Assembly (NCBI GenBank): GCA_045605765.1
Contig: JAZUQQ010000014.1
Location: 94,989-158,988 of the forward strand
Direction: 5' to 3'
Source: SIG672 sp045605765
GTDB taxonomy: Bacteria > Bacillota > Clostridia > Oscillospirales > CAG-272
Length of the DNA: 64,000 nucleotides
Shown here: positions 16,046 to 25,660 of the stretch, one piece after another
Layout: each line of letters starts with the position of its first letter
Position numbering within the stretch: position 1 is the first letter of the stretch
Position numbers and translations under genes: made by a program
Notes under the pieces: model-generated
The model's input: only the letters and a program-made list of their open reading frames with translations
Databases searched by the model: none
What the model was told of the DNA's origin: nothing

Positions 16046-19000
16046 ATGTCGGCTAAAAAAAGTTGTGCGTTATTTATATCGGCAGCGGTACTTTCGGTAA
16101 TTGCTGTTTGTCTGATCTTCGGCGTACTTTGCGTACATGAACGCTGCATTACCGCCGACGAGTTCAGTGTGGAAATAGAGGCAATACAGTTCGGAGATAT
16201 ACCCGAAGCTGTTTCTTATAGGGTAGATAAAAAGTATCCCGAAATAACCCTTTCGACAGAGAGCGCGGCGCTCTACGGAACTATGTCTGCGTATTCTCAT
16301 ATATATGAAAAACTGCTAAGCGGTCTCCTTGCCGAGGAATCTCAAATATCCTTTTCGGGTATGTCGGTTACGGTGCAGGAAATAAAAAGTGCGTTTACAC
16401 AAGTGCTTAATACTAACCCCGAGCTCTTTTACGTTTCTTCCCTCTATAACTGCGGCTCGTACGACGGAGTTATAGTTGAATACGTTAAACCGACATATAA
16501 TCTCAGCGGCAAAGCGCTTTCCGATGCCCGCACTCAATACGAAGAGCTCGTTTTAGAGATAATATCTCAGGTCAGTCCTTCGTGGAGCGAGCTTGAAAAA
16601 GTCCTTTTCGTACACGACTATATAGTCAAAAATTTCGAATATGACCACACTTATTCGGTGTATGATACATACGATTTCCTGAAAAACAAAAAGGGCGTAT
16701 GTCAGGCTTATACACTTCTGTGCATTGAGCTTCTCGAAAGACTTGATATAGGGGTCGGTGCTGTACCGAGCGACCCTATGGAGCATATATGGAACAGCGT
16801 AGAGATAGACGGAAAATGGTATCATATGGATATCACGTGGGACGATCCGTGTACTACTGGAAATATCGACCGATTTGATGAGGTTTCCTACGAGAACTTC
16901 CTTTGCTCCGATGCCAAAATAACGGAGAGCGGGCATTGCGACTGGGTGTCTAACGTAACATTTTCTGACGATTACGACTCTCTGTTTTTTAAGACCGTCA
17001 CCTCAAAGATAGACCTTTCTCCGCTCAACGAAGATTGGTATATTCTCATAAGAAGCGGAAAAAACGATGAATCCGGAATATCACTCGCACGTGCAGATTT
17101 TGAAAGTAATACCTACATCCCGATAATTCACATAAAGACAAAGTGGTACGTGTGGGGCTCAACGAGTAGTTATTATCAAGATATTTTTGCGGGCTTTGGC
17201 AGATATTTTGACTCTCTGGTTATAAGTACAGCAAAAGAACTCTACGCATACAATCCCGATGCTGGACTTGTGAAGCTCGGCGATTATCTGTATGAGGACG
17301 GGTATATTTGTGGTATGCTGATAGTCGGATCGACCGCTACCTTCCGTGTTACGAAAGATCCTAACGCTTATGCAGAAAATACACATATCGTCACAGATCT
17401 TTCGGAAATTACTTTTGATCTTAACATAGTATGCCAAAACAAATATGAGGTTGGAATAGGAACTCATAAGATCGGTATCGGATGGGGAAAGGATTTTTCG
17501 ATAGATGCTCCGAGTTTTGAAAGCTATACCCCAGATGCTATGACGATCAGCGGAAGAATGCCTCTCTGCGGAATGAGCGAGACGGTCGTTTATAAGCAGT
17601 TTGCTTCTCTGAAAATAAATTACATATACCGCAATGGAGATACGGCGCATGAAAGCTATATAGACGAGAAGTTCGAGGTTGGTCAGACGTACAGCATAGT
17701 TTCTCCGAGCATTGACGAATATTTCTCAAGTATAGCTACGGTCGAGGGAAAAATGACCGAAGAAGGCGTGGAGATCACTGTTGTTTACTCCAAGGACTTT
17801 TACAGTTTAAAGATAAATTACGTTTATTCGGATGGAAGCCCTGCTACACCCGAATATCTTGCAAGCGATCTGTTGTATATGAGTGAATACTCGGTGCCAT
17901 CTCCCGAAATTATCGGATTTACCCCTTCGATACTATGTGTTTCGGGGAAAATAGATGATGACCTTGAAATAACGGTCACATACACAGTCACTCAGTGCAG
18001 CATACTAGTCAAATATCTTTATCCCGACGGAAGCTTGATAGAAGAAAAAAGCGAAACTCTCAATTGGGGCGCAGATTTTGAGTTCGTCTCTCCCACACTC
18101 ACGGGATATACCGCTGAAAACGCGACAATATCGGGAAAAGCGGAGCGAAGCTCTGTTGAATTTATAGTTAGATATACCGCTAATAAATATCTGCTTCAAA
18201 TACAATATATTTATGCCGACGGAACTCCGATAGGTGAGATCTATACCGAGGAAATAGAGTACGGTGCACATTATAGCGTTCTGTCTCCGATCTTTGATAA
18301 TTATACGGCTACCCACGAAACTGTCAGTGGAATCATGACTGAAAACGGCGTGAGCGTAATCGTTACTTATAGCCTGACCAAATACAAGGTGAGCTTTATA
18401 AGCGAAGGAGATGTCTTCTTTGAGACCGAGCTTGAATACGGAAGTCTCATCACTCTCCCTGATACCCTTCCGCAAAAAGCTCCCACTGCACAGATAGTAT
18501 ATATATTTAACTCTTGGGACGGCTACATTGAAGATATGATAGTAGAAGATGATATTTCCTTCACGGCTGTTTTTGACGAGGACATAAGAAAATACAAGGT
18601 GATGTTCCAAAATCACGACGGCACGGTGCTTTATGAAACCGAGGTCGAATACGGCGGAACTGCTGTTTACGTCGGCGATACCCCCATGCATCTTCCGATG
18701 GAAGGAATGATCTACACCTTCGTCGAGTGGGACGAGGATACCGAAAACATAACATCAGACAGCGTATTTACGGCAGTTTTCAGCGACGGTGTGACTAAAT
18801 ATACAGTATCCTTTTACGACGAAGACGGAACGCTTCTCAAAAGAGAAGAAGTATATCACGGCCATAGTGCAACACCTCCCGCCAGTCCGATCAAGGCGTC
18901 CGATACTGTTTATAGTTATAAGTTTAGCGAGTGGGACGGGAAGTACAAAAGAGTGACCTCCGACAGAGATATATACGCAAAATATACGGCAGAATATATC

Positions 19001-19525
19001 GAATATATGGTGATCTTTAAAAATTACGACGGAATGGTAATTTCCGAGCAAAAGCTTTATTGCGGGGATAAGATAACCATTCCCGAAGCGCCTGTGCGCG
19101 AAAGCGACGGAAAATACGAATACGTCTTTTTGGGTTGGTCGCCCGATGTTGAAAATCAGGTACACGGAAACTCCGAGTACCAAGCGGTGTTCTCACAGCG
19201 CAGGATATTCAAATACAGTGCTCAGAATTTTATAAATGCTTTTGAAGAAATAGCGTCTGCCGTAACGCTTACGGAGCGTTTTAATGCGATAAGCAGGGTT
19301 GTTTCTATGAAAGAAGATACCGATCTTTCAGACCCTGCGCTCGCAGAAACGCTCAATTCGCTTGAAAGAGAAATTCAAAAATATAACACCGATGTATCGA
19401 GCATAAACTCGAATTTCGCACAGGCATGCGAAGCAACAGCTTCGTTTAACAGTATTAACACCGTTTATATAAATGCGATATGGTTTATATGGGAGCTTGT
19501 TAAAAAGCTTCTGGAAATAGCGTAG
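16046..19525 (+). CDS. Large extracellular transglutaminase-like protein with MucBP and InlB-type repeats
   Basis: A 1159-residue exported protein. Residues 8-30 form a signal anchor or signal peptide. A transglutaminase-like papain-fold domain spans about 100-290, with catalytic candidates C219 (KKGVCQAYT), H247 (MEHIWNS) and D262 (HMDITWDDP). Residues 300-460 form an unassigned beta-rich region. Five MucBP-like repeats (PF06458 type) follow at about 462-520, 521-584, 586-648, 651-712 and 714-777, then four InlB B/Flg_new-type repeats at about 779-845, 849-913, 917-982 and 986-1051, and a helical tail. There is no LPXTG motif, so anchoring would rest on the N-terminus. It may act at the cell surface as a protease, cross-linker or adhesin; which is unknown. 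AAGGAGG precedes ATG. A lipoprotein gene follows 13 bases later. Confidence 0.85.
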   Translation: MSAKKSCALFISAAVLSVIAVCLIFGVLCVHERCITADEFSVEIEAIQFGDIPEAVSYRVDKKYPEITLSTESAALYGTMSAYSHIYEKLLSGLLAEESQISFSGMSVTVQEIKSAFTQVLNTNPELFYVSSLYNCGSYDGVIVEYVKPTYNLSGKALSDARTQYEELVLEIISQVSPSWSELEKVLFVHDYIVKNFEYDHTYSVYDTYDFLKNKKGVCQAYTLLCIELLERLDIGVGAVPSDPMEHIWNSVEIDGKWYHMDITWDDPCTTGNIDRFDEVSYENFLCSDAKITESGHCDWVSNVTFSDDYDSLFFKTVTSKIDLSPLNEDWYILIRSGKNDESGISLARADFESNTYIPIIHIKTKWYVWGSTSSYYQDIFAGFGRYFDSLVISTAKELYAYNPDAGLVKLGDYLYEDGYICGMLIVGSTATFRVTKDPNAYAENTHIVTDLSEITFDLNIVCQNKYEVGIGTHKIGIGWGKDFSIDAPSFESYTPDAMTISGRMPLCGMSETVVYKQFASLKINYIYRNGDTAHESYIDEKFEVGQTYSIVSPSIDEYFSSIATVEGKMTEEGVEITVVYSKDFYSLKINYVYSDGSPATPEYLASDLLYMSEYSVPSPEIIGFTPSILCVSGKIDDDLEITVTYTVTQCSILVKYLYPDGSLIEEKSETLNWGADFEFVSPTLTGYTAENATISGKAERSSVEFIVRYTANKYLLQIQYIYADGTPIGEIYTEEIEYGAHYSVLSPIFDNYTATHETVSGIMTENGVSVIVTYSLTKYKVSFISEGDVFFETELEYGSLITLPDTLPQKAPTAQIVYIFNSWDGYIEDMIVEDDISFTAVFDEDIRKYKVMFQNHDGTVLYETEVEYGGTAVYVGDTPMHLPMEGMIYTFVEWDEDTENITSDSVFTAVFSDGVTKYTVSFYDEDGTLLKREEVYHGHSATPPASPIKASDTVYSYKFSEWDGKYKRVTSDRDIYAKYTAEYIEYMVIFKNYDGMVISEQKLYCGDKITIPEAPVRESDGKYEYVFLGWSPDVENQVHGNSEYQAVFSQRRIFKYSAQNFINAFEEIASAVTLTERFNAISRVVSMKEDTDLSDPALAETLNSLEREIQKYNTDVSSINSNFAQACEATASFNSINTVYINAIWFIWELVKKLLEIA

Positions 19526-19538
19526 GGAGGGCAAAGCA

Positions 19539-20219
19539 ATGAAACGAATGAAATTTATAATCGTATCGCTTTGCCTTGTATGTTTACTTATGTCAACGCT
19601 CACCGTTCTTTCTGCGTGTGTTAAAAACGAGAAGCCGAGTGTTCCCCGCGAACCTCCCGTTGACGAAACCGATGAATTTGACGATTTTGCTGATATAATC
19701 GACAAATCCTTGCCTACGGCATATTACTGTGATATCTCCTATGAGACGGCAGGTGTAACCCTCTACGGCAGATACAGTATGCTTTTTGCCGACATAGACG
19801 GCAAAAAATGTGCAAAGCTCACTTACAAGTACGACAAATTGAACGAAATAGGATCATCTGACGGGTTTGTTTCGACATTTAACGGTACGTTTTACGCAGA
19901 AGGCGAAGATCAAATAAATAATATGATATCGTCGGTGTCCGACGGCGATAATACGGCAATGATCGCTATGCTGAGCATTAAAAAGGATATGTTTAAAACG
20001 TACAGTATCGTCGAGAAAAACGAGATTTTGACTTTTTCGGGAAAGCTTGTCGAGGATGCATTTGAGCAGGGAGTAAAGGACGTCATTGTCTTGGTCGAAG
20101 CATCGAAGAAAAAAAGAACAGTGTCAAGTTTCTCCTTTGAATACACCGATGCATGTGGCGCAAAGGTTTTTGCAAAGTATACTTTCTCGTACGAGACTCA
20201 AAATTTTGAAATAGGATAA
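19539..20219 (+). CDS. Lipoprotein of unknown function
   Basis: A 226-residue protein with a type II signal peptide: MKRMK, a hydrophobic stretch, and the lipobox LSAC at about residues 24-27. An acidic, Pro-rich linker follows (PVDETDEFDDFADI). The rest looks like a single beta-rich domain, with YCDISYETAGVTLYGRYSML and a C-terminal FSFEYTDACGAKVFAKYTFS. I do not recognise the family. It is 13 bases behind the large transglutaminase-like gene and shares its terminator, so the two are almost certainly one transcript and may work together on the outer face of the membrane. Confidence 0.75.
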   Translation: MKRMKFIIVSLCLVCLLMSTLTVLSACVKNEKPSVPREPPVDETDEFDDFADIIDKSLPTAYYCDISYETAGVTLYGRYSMLFADIDGKKCAKLTYKYDKLNEIGSSDGFVSTFNGTFYAEGEDQINNMISSVSDGDNTAMIAMLSIKKDMFKTYSIVEKNEILTFSGKLVEDAFEQGVKDVIVLVEASKKKRTVSSFSFEYTDACGAKVFAKYTFSYETQNFEIG

Positions 20220-20230
20220 GGCAGACACGA

Positions 20231-20262
20231 CCGCCGAAGCGTTTTCGCTTCGGCGGTTTTTT
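20231..20262 (+). terminator. Rho-independent terminator of the transglutaminase-lipoprotein operon
   Basis: Perfect 11-bp stem CCGCCGAAGCG/CGCTTCGGCGG with a TTTT loop, followed by TTTTTTG. It lies 11 bases after the stop codon. Confidence 0.95.
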
Positions 20263-20347
20263 GCGACCTGCAATGCCCGAAATTCAAAAGTATAAAAAAT
20301 GTTTAAAAAAAACACACAAAAAACGTAATATTACGGCAAAATTTCTC

Positions 20348-20376
20348 TTTACAAGAGAAAAAAAATGTGATATACT
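20348..20376 (+). promoter_or_regulatory. Promoter for the UDP-sugar pyrophosphorylase operon
   Basis: TTTACA and TATACT separated by 17 bases ending in TGA (extended -10). The start codon lies 50 bases downstream of the -10 box. Confidence 0.78.
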
Positions 20377-20426
20377 GCTATATGTATAATTATAATTTCT
20401 AATGACCTTACGGAGGGCAATCAAAA

Positions 20427-21653
20427 ATGAATTACAGCGAACTTTACAATCTTCTTGAAAAACACTCGCAGACACATCTTCTTAAATATTGGGACGAGCT
20501 TGGCGACGAGTCAAGGGAAAGCCTTGCAAATCAGATAGCCAATATTGACTGGAAGCTTCTGGATATTCTCAAAAACAGAGACGAGATAGAAAATAGAGGC
20601 GCGCTTGCTCCTCTTGGTGCGCTTGAAATCGACGAGATCGAATCACGCAAGGAAGAATTTGAAAAGGTGGGCATCGAAGCCATCAAGGCGGGTAAGGTTT
20701 GCGCGGTGCTTCTTGCAGGCGGGCAGGGAACACGTCTTGGAAGCGACAAGCCAAAGGGTATGTATAATATTGGAATTACCCGTGATCTTTATATTTTCGA
20801 GTGCCTTATTAATAATATGCTCGATGTAGTAAAGCAAGCAGGCGCTTGGATGCCTCTTTGCATTATGACCAGCCAAAAGAACAACGACGATACCATCGCA
20901 TTCTTCGAGGAAAAGAATTATTTTGGATATAACAAGGATTATGTCCACTTCTTTATTCAGGAGATGGCGCCGTCGGTTGACTATAACGGTAAGATCTATA
21001 TGGAGGCAAAAGATAAGCTTTCGCTTTCTCCTAACGGAAACGGTGGTTGGTTCACCTCGCTCGAAAAAGCAGGTCTCGTTGAAAAGCTCGAAAAGCAAGG
21101 CGTTGAATGGCTCACTATCTTCGCGGTAGATAACGTTCTTCAAAGAATAAACTCTCCCGCCTTCGTAGGTGCTACTATCGCATCAGGACGTCAGAGCGGC
21201 GCAAAGGTCGTCCGTAAGGCTGAACCGATGGAAAAGATCGGCGTTCTTTGTCTTGAAGACAACAAGCCCTCGATAGTTGAATACTACGAGATCACCGACG
21301 ATATGATCAATCTCCGCGACGAGCGCGGCGAGCTTCTTTACAGCTTCGGAGTAATTCTCAACTATATGTTTAACATTGAGGTTCTCAAAGCTAATATCAA
21401 TAAGAGAATGCCTCTCCACATCGTTGAAAAGAAGATTCCCTATATTGACGAGAACGGCGAGCTCGTAAAGCCAGAATCGCCTAACGGATACAAGTTTGAA
21501 ACTCTCATTCTCGATATGGTTCACATGGTAGATTCCTGCCTGTCCTTCGAGGTTGACAGACAGAAGGAGTTCGCGCCTATCAAGAACAAGACTGGTGTTG
21601 ACTCGGTTGAGAGTGCCAGAGAACTCCTCAAACTCAACGGCGTAGAGCTGTAA
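20427..21653 (+). CDS. UDPGP-family uridylyltransferase (UDP-GlcNAc or UDP-glucose pyrophosphorylase, eukaryotic-like type)
   Basis: The 408-residue protein belongs to the UDPGP type 1 family (PF01704), best known from eukaryotic UAP1. It makes a UDP-sugar from UTP and a sugar-1-phosphate. The nucleotide loop LLAGGQGTRLGSDKPKGMYN is clear at about 95-115, followed by the family motifs MTSQKNNDDT, GNGGWF (uridine-binding loop) and IFAVDNVLQRI. The NGNGG and VDNVL motifs place it nearer UDP-GlcNAc pyrophosphorylases than GalU. The substrate is not settled by sequence. Ribosome site GGAGGG lies upstream. It heads a run of plus-strand genes starting 18 bases after its stop. Confidence 0.9.
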   Translation: MNYSELYNLLEKHSQTHLLKYWDELGDESRESLANQIANIDWKLLDILKNRDEIENRGALAPLGALEIDEIESRKEEFEKVGIEAIKAGKVCAVLLAGGQGTRLGSDKPKGMYNIGITRDLYIFECLINNMLDVVKQAGAWMPLCIMTSQKNNDDTIAFFEEKNYFGYNKDYVHFFIQEMAPSVDYNGKIYMEAKDKLSLSPNGNGGWFTSLEKAGLVEKLEKQGVEWLTIFAVDNVLQRINSPAFVGATIASGRQSGAKVVRKAEPMEKIGVLCLEDNKPSIVEYYEITDDMINLRDERGELLYSFGVILNYMFNIEVLKANINKRMPLHIVEKKIPYIDENGELVKPESPNGYKFETLILDMVHMVDSCLSFEVDRQKEFAPIKNKTGVDSVESARELLKLNGVEL

Positions 21654-21671
21654 GAAGGGATTCGCGACAAA

Positions 21672-22361
21672 ATGGCGGAAACTATCTATACGATACCGAT
21701 AAATGAAGAATTCGAGGCGCGTCTTGAAAGCAGTCAGTGCGTCTGTCCGCTTTGTAATCTCTATAAAAAGCTCGAAAGTGACGAGCTTTCGCTCATTCTC
21801 GGAGCTTCTATGATGGAGCCTGATGTACGCATAAAAACTAACCGTCTCGGATTTTGTCAGCATCACTTTGACAAGATGCTGACAAACGGCAAACGTCTTC
21901 CGCTTGCACTTATGCTTGAAAGTCATCTAAGTGAGCTGCGAGATGAGATAGCAGGTAGATGGTCGTCTCCCGAAAAAACGGTAAAGCGTCTTGAAAATCT
22001 GTCGGAGACCTGCTACGTTTGCTCGCGAATAGACGATAATTTCACAAGACTCGTTTCTAACGTGGTCTATATGTGGGAAACCGACGTAACCTTCCGCGAA
22101 AAATTTGAAGGACAGAAATATTTTTGCATAAATCATTATGCAAGCCTTCTTGCCTGCGGAAAAAATGAAATGACTAAAAAAGTATTTAAGGAATTTGCAC
22201 TGTCTGCCGAAGCTGTTGCAAACAAGATTCTTGACGAGCTTTGCGCGGACGTGAGCTGGTTCTGTAAAAAATACGATTACCGCTATGAAGACGAGCCTTG
22301 GGGTAATGCCAAGGATTCTCCCGAAAGAGCAATAAGGTTTCTTAGCGGAGAAACAAAATAA
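21672..22361 (+). CDS. Cys/His-rich protein resembling the DUF6062 family
   Basis: A 229-residue soluble protein starting MAETIYTIPINEEFEARL, with Cys-rich motifs spread along the chain: QCVCPLC near 22-28, GFCQHHFD near 60, ETCYVCSR near 116 and FCINHY near 154. The spacing suggests two related halves, each with a CxxC pair and a Cys/His pair, as in a zinc-binding repeat. From memory this matches the clostridial family called DUF6062, for which I know no function. It sits between a UDP-sugar pyrophosphorylase and an XRE-cupin regulator with short gaps (18 and 25 bases), so it is probably in the same operon. Confidence 0.75.
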   Translation: MAETIYTIPINEEFEARLESSQCVCPLCNLYKKLESDELSLILGASMMEPDVRIKTNRLGFCQHHFDKMLTNGKRLPLALMLESHLSELRDEIAGRWSSPEKTVKRLENLSETCYVCSRIDDNFTRLVSNVVYMWETDVTFREKFEGQKYFCINHYASLLACGKNEMTKKVFKEFALSAEAVANKILDELCADVSWFCKKYDYRYEDEPWGNAKDSPERAIRFLSGETK

Positions 22362-22386
22362 GAACGGAAAGGACGGTCATAACGCT

Positions 22387-22938
22387 ATGACTGAACAAAT
22401 CAGAGAAATTGGTCTCCGACTTGCGACACTTCGCGAGGTTTGCGATATGACGCCTGCAACGATGGCAGAGCGGCTCGGAGTTCCCCTTGAAAAGTATATT
22501 GCTTACGAAAGGGGAGAACGTGATTTTTCATTCAGCTTTCTTTACAACTGCGCAGAAATACTCGGCGTAGATATTCTTGATCTTATGAGTGGAGAATCGC
22601 CAAAGCTTTCGACTTGTGCACTGGTAAGAAAAGGGCAAGGATTTAACATTTCGAGAAATGAAGCTTACGACTATAAGCACCTTGCATTTACATTCAGAAA
22701 CAAAAAAGCAGAGCCTTTTCTTGTGACGGTTGAACCAACAGAAGAACTTCCCGCTTTGAACTCGCACGAAGGGCAGGAGTTTAACTATATAATCGAAGGA
22801 AAAATGCTCTTTAAGATCGGAGACATAACCTACGAACTTGAAGAGGGCGACAGCGTGTACTTTAATTCATCGGTACCGCACGCCGAAAGAGCTCTTGATG
22901 GAAAACGCGCACGTTTTCTTGCGGTGGTTATGAAATAA
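22387..22938 (+). CDS. XRE-family transcriptional regulator with C-terminal cupin domain
   Basis: A 183-residue regulator. An HTH of the XRE/Cro type covers about residues 6-65 (TMAERLGVPLEKYIAYERGE) and a small beta-barrel cupin covers about 105-180 (SHEGQEFNYIIEGKML, then EEGDSVYFNSSVPHAERAL). In this family the cupin senses a small ligand or metal. The EGQEFNYIIEG and VPH segments supply the usual metal-ligand positions. It is 45 bases upstream of an acyl-CoA synthetase, a pairing often seen in Firmicutes, which suggests that it controls that gene in response to a related acid or CoA ester. GGAAAGGAC precedes the start. Confidence 0.9.
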   Translation: MTEQIREIGLRLATLREVCDMTPATMAERLGVPLEKYIAYERGERDFSFSFLYNCAEILGVDILDLMSGESPKLSTCALVRKGQGFNISRNEAYDYKHLAFTFRNKKAEPFLVTVEPTEELPALNSHEGQEFNYIIEGKMLFKIGDITYELEEGDSVYFNSSVPHAERALDGKRARFLAVVMK

Positions 22939-22983
22939 GGTCCTGCTCACGGCTTTAAAACAGAAAGGGTCAAAGATAAGACA

Positions 22984-24693
22984 ATGCCAATATACGAAAG
23001 ATTTATAGGAAAACACAGAGACGATTTCAAAACGATGGAAGAACTCCGTGAAAATATAAAATTTAGTTACGGAGATGATTTCAATTTTGCTTATGACATT
23101 TTAGACGCTCTGGGTAAAGAACAACCAAATAAAACGGCTCTCGTTTGGCTCGGTGCTGACGGCAGAGAAAAAACGTTCACCTTTGCCGAAGTTGCCAGAG
23201 AATCGGATAGAGCAGCAAACTATTTTACTTCGCTGGGAATAAAAAAAGGAGACAGCGTCCTTCTTGTTCTTCGCCGTCATTACCTTTTTTGGTTCTGCAT
23301 AATGGGACTCCATAAAATAGGCGCGATAACCGTTCAGGCTACCGATATGCTTATGGCGAAGGATTATATTTACCGTTGTAATAAGGCTGAAATAAAGGCG
23401 GTCGTAATTACCGATCACGGCGACTGCACAAAATATTACGACGAGGGCGAGGCTGAATGTAAGACGGTTCAGCATAAGCTCGTTATCGGTCACAAGGATG
23501 CGGGAAACGGCTGGCGTGATTTTGAGGCTGAATTTGAGGCTACGAGCGCAGAAGGCTGGATCCGTCCTGCAGGCGAAAACGCTATCAAAGCAACCGATAT
23601 TATGCTATATTCCTTCTCGTCGGGAACTACGAGTTATCCGAAGATGGTCGCGCACGATTTCAGATACCCGCTTGGACACATTATGACTGGTGTGTTTTGG
23701 CACAGAGTTGTTGACGGTGGACTTCACTTTACCGTATCCGATACCGGATGGCTTAAATCGCTCTGGGGCAAGATGTACGGTCAGTGGTTCGGCGAAAGTG
23801 CCATAATGGTCTATGATTTTGATAAATTTAACGGAGAGGATATACTTGCCGTTATAGAAAAATACAAAGTCACTACCTTCTGCGTACCGCCTACGATGTA
23901 TAGATTTATTCTTCAAACTGACGTTAAGAAACACGACCTTTCGTCACTTGTTCACTGCTGTACCGCAGGCGAAGCTCTCAATCCCGAAATATATAACGCT
24001 TGGAAGGAACACACCGGGCTTGATATCTATGAGGGCTTCGGTCAGACTGAGACAACGGTTGCGATAGGAACCTTCTATCCCTATATGAAGCCGATGCTCG
24101 GCGCTATCGGTAAGTCGGCACCGCATATTGACGTACATATTATAGACGCGGATGGCGAGGATTGCTCGGTCGGTCAGGTCGGTGAGATATGTATAAAGAC
24201 TGATTACGAAACGAGACCTGTAGGTATTTGTCATAGCTACAATAGAAGTGAAGAAGATACCAAAGGTGTCTATTACGGAGGATTTTTCCACACAGGAGAT
24301 ACCGCTTACAAGGATGAACTTGGATATATCCATTACGTTGGAAGAAACGACGATATTATCAAGTCCTCGGGTTATCGTATTGGACCGTTCGAGATAGAGA
24401 GTGTGCTTATAGAGCATCCGTCTGTTCTTGAAGTTGCGGTTACGGGTGTACCCGACCCGACAAGGGGCTTTAACGTAAAAGCGACTATCGTTCTCCAAAA
24501 CGGATACAATGGTTCGCCCGAGCTTGTAAGAGAACTTCAAAACTACGTTAAAAAGAATACTGCCCCTTATAAATATCCCAGAGTTATCGAATTTGTTGAT
24601 GCTCTGCCCAAAACGACCAGCGGGAAGATCCGCCGTACCGAAATAAGGCAGAGAGATATGGAAAAGTATCTCAAAGAGCAACAAAATAAGTGA
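22984..24693 (+). CDS. AMP-forming acyl-CoA synthetase (acetyl/medium-chain type)
   Basis: A 569-residue ANL-superfamily ligase that activates a carboxylic acid as acyl-AMP and transfers it to CoA. The ATP loop SFSSGTTSYPKMVAH lies near 210, followed by EGFGQTETTVAIG, HTGDTAYKDELGY and GRNDDIIKSSGYRIGPFEIE. The C-terminal PKTTSGKIRR carries the catalytic lysine. Size and motifs fit medium-chain or acetyl-CoA synthetase-like enzymes; substrate is not readable. The chain lacks a signal peptide. It follows the XRE-cupin regulator and precedes a TIM-barrel isomerase gene by 13 bases. AGAAAGGG serves as ribosome site. Confidence 0.92.
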   Translation: MPIYERFIGKHRDDFKTMEELRENIKFSYGDDFNFAYDILDALGKEQPNKTALVWLGADGREKTFTFAEVARESDRAANYFTSLGIKKGDSVLLVLRRHYLFWFCIMGLHKIGAITVQATDMLMAKDYIYRCNKAEIKAVVITDHGDCTKYYDEGEAECKTVQHKLVIGHKDAGNGWRDFEAEFEATSAEGWIRPAGENAIKATDIMLYSFSSGTTSYPKMVAHDFRYPLGHIMTGVFWHRVVDGGLHFTVSDTGWLKSLWGKMYGQWFGESAIMVYDFDKFNGEDILAVIEKYKVTTFCVPPTMYRFILQTDVKKHDLSSLVHCCTAGEALNPEIYNAWKEHTGLDIYEGFGQTETTVAIGTFYPYMKPMLGAIGKSAPHIDVHIIDADGEDCSVGQVGEICIKTDYETRPVGICHSYNRSEEDTKGVYYGGFFHTGDTAYKDELGYIHYVGRNDDIIKSSGYRIGPFEIESVLIEHPSVLEVAVTGVPDPTRGFNVKATIVLQNGYNGSPELVRELQNYVKKNTAPYKYPRVIEFVDALPKTTSGKIRRTEIRQRDMEKYLKEQQNK

Positions 24694-24706
24694 AAGGAAA
24701 AATATA

Positions 24707-25589
24707 ATGCTTATTTCAACTATGACCGCGCGCCTTGCGACTGCGTTCGGAGATAAGGAAGCACTCCGCATTATTAAAGAGACCGGATACGATTGTGCCG
24801 ATATGAGTTTTGGCATAAGTAACGGAATAGAAAAGGTTACGTCTCCGGATAGAGTTAAGTGGGCTAAGGATCTCAAAGAATATGCCGACTCTATAGGTAT
24901 ATTCTACAATCAGGCGCACGCCCCCCTTTGTTTTTTCGTTTGAAAAAAGTGAAAATTTCAAGAGCGAGATAGTTCCCATAATTGTAAATACCTTTGAGCT
25001 CTGCTCTATTCTCGGAGTCGATACCGTTGTGGTACACCCGCTGCACCACGTTCCATATAAGGATAATAAGGAAAAGCTCCGCGAGATAAATATGGAGTAC
25101 TATAATATTCTCCGTCCCTACGCCGAGAGTTGCGGTATAAGAATTTGCCTTGAAAATATGTTTCAACGGGATCCGATAGGAAAAAATATAGTTCAGTCGG
25201 TTTGTTGCTTCGACGGCGGGTTTATCGACTATTTCGATTCGCTTGATAACAACACCTTAACGTGTTGCCTCGATATTGGACACTGCGGACTCGTAGGTAC
25301 TAAACCGCAGGACGCGATAAGAATGCTCGGACACGACAGAATAGGCGCTCTTCACGTTCACGATAACGATTTTATTTCCGATCAGCATCGGGCAATCGGA
25401 ATGGGTAAAATAGATTGGGACGAGGTCGCAAAGGCACTTGCCGATATTGACTATAAAGGCATTTTTACTCTTGAAGCCGATGGCGCGATGGGCGCATCTC
25501 AAAAGGAATTTATGCCGCTTATGGAAAAATATATGTACGAAAGCGCGAAAGCGGTCGTTGATAAAATAGAAAAGTACAAAGCGCAGTAA
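24707..25589 (+). pseudogene. Sugar phosphate isomerase/epimerase (TIM barrel) interrupted by a frameshift in a C6 run
   Basis: The first frame (24707-24943) starts well with GAAAGGA and reads TARLATAFGDKEALRII but stops soon after residue 78. Removing one C from the six-C run at 24921-24926 restores one frame through to 25589, about 293 residues, the normal length for xylose-isomerase-like TIM barrels (PF01261). The restored part runs through SENFKSEIVPIIVNTFELCS and VVVHPLHHVPY. The second part has CLENM, CLDIGHCGL, GALHVHDND and FTLEADGAMG, with the metal-binding Glu, Asp and His residues intact. One break in a homopolymer means a sequencing or assembly error, phase variation or a fresh mutation are all possible. 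The gene follows the acyl-CoA synthetase directly. Confidence 0.88.
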
Positions 25590-25660
25590 AATAACGCATA
25601 AAATAGGCGGTATTTTCAAAAAATATCGTTTAGTTAAACGCTCCGAAAGGATAAACTGAT

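Noticed and set aside
25590..25660. Palindrome CGTTTAGTTAAACG before mltG
   Set aside because: It is short and A/T-rich, with no promoter boxes at the right spacing, so an operator claim would be weak.
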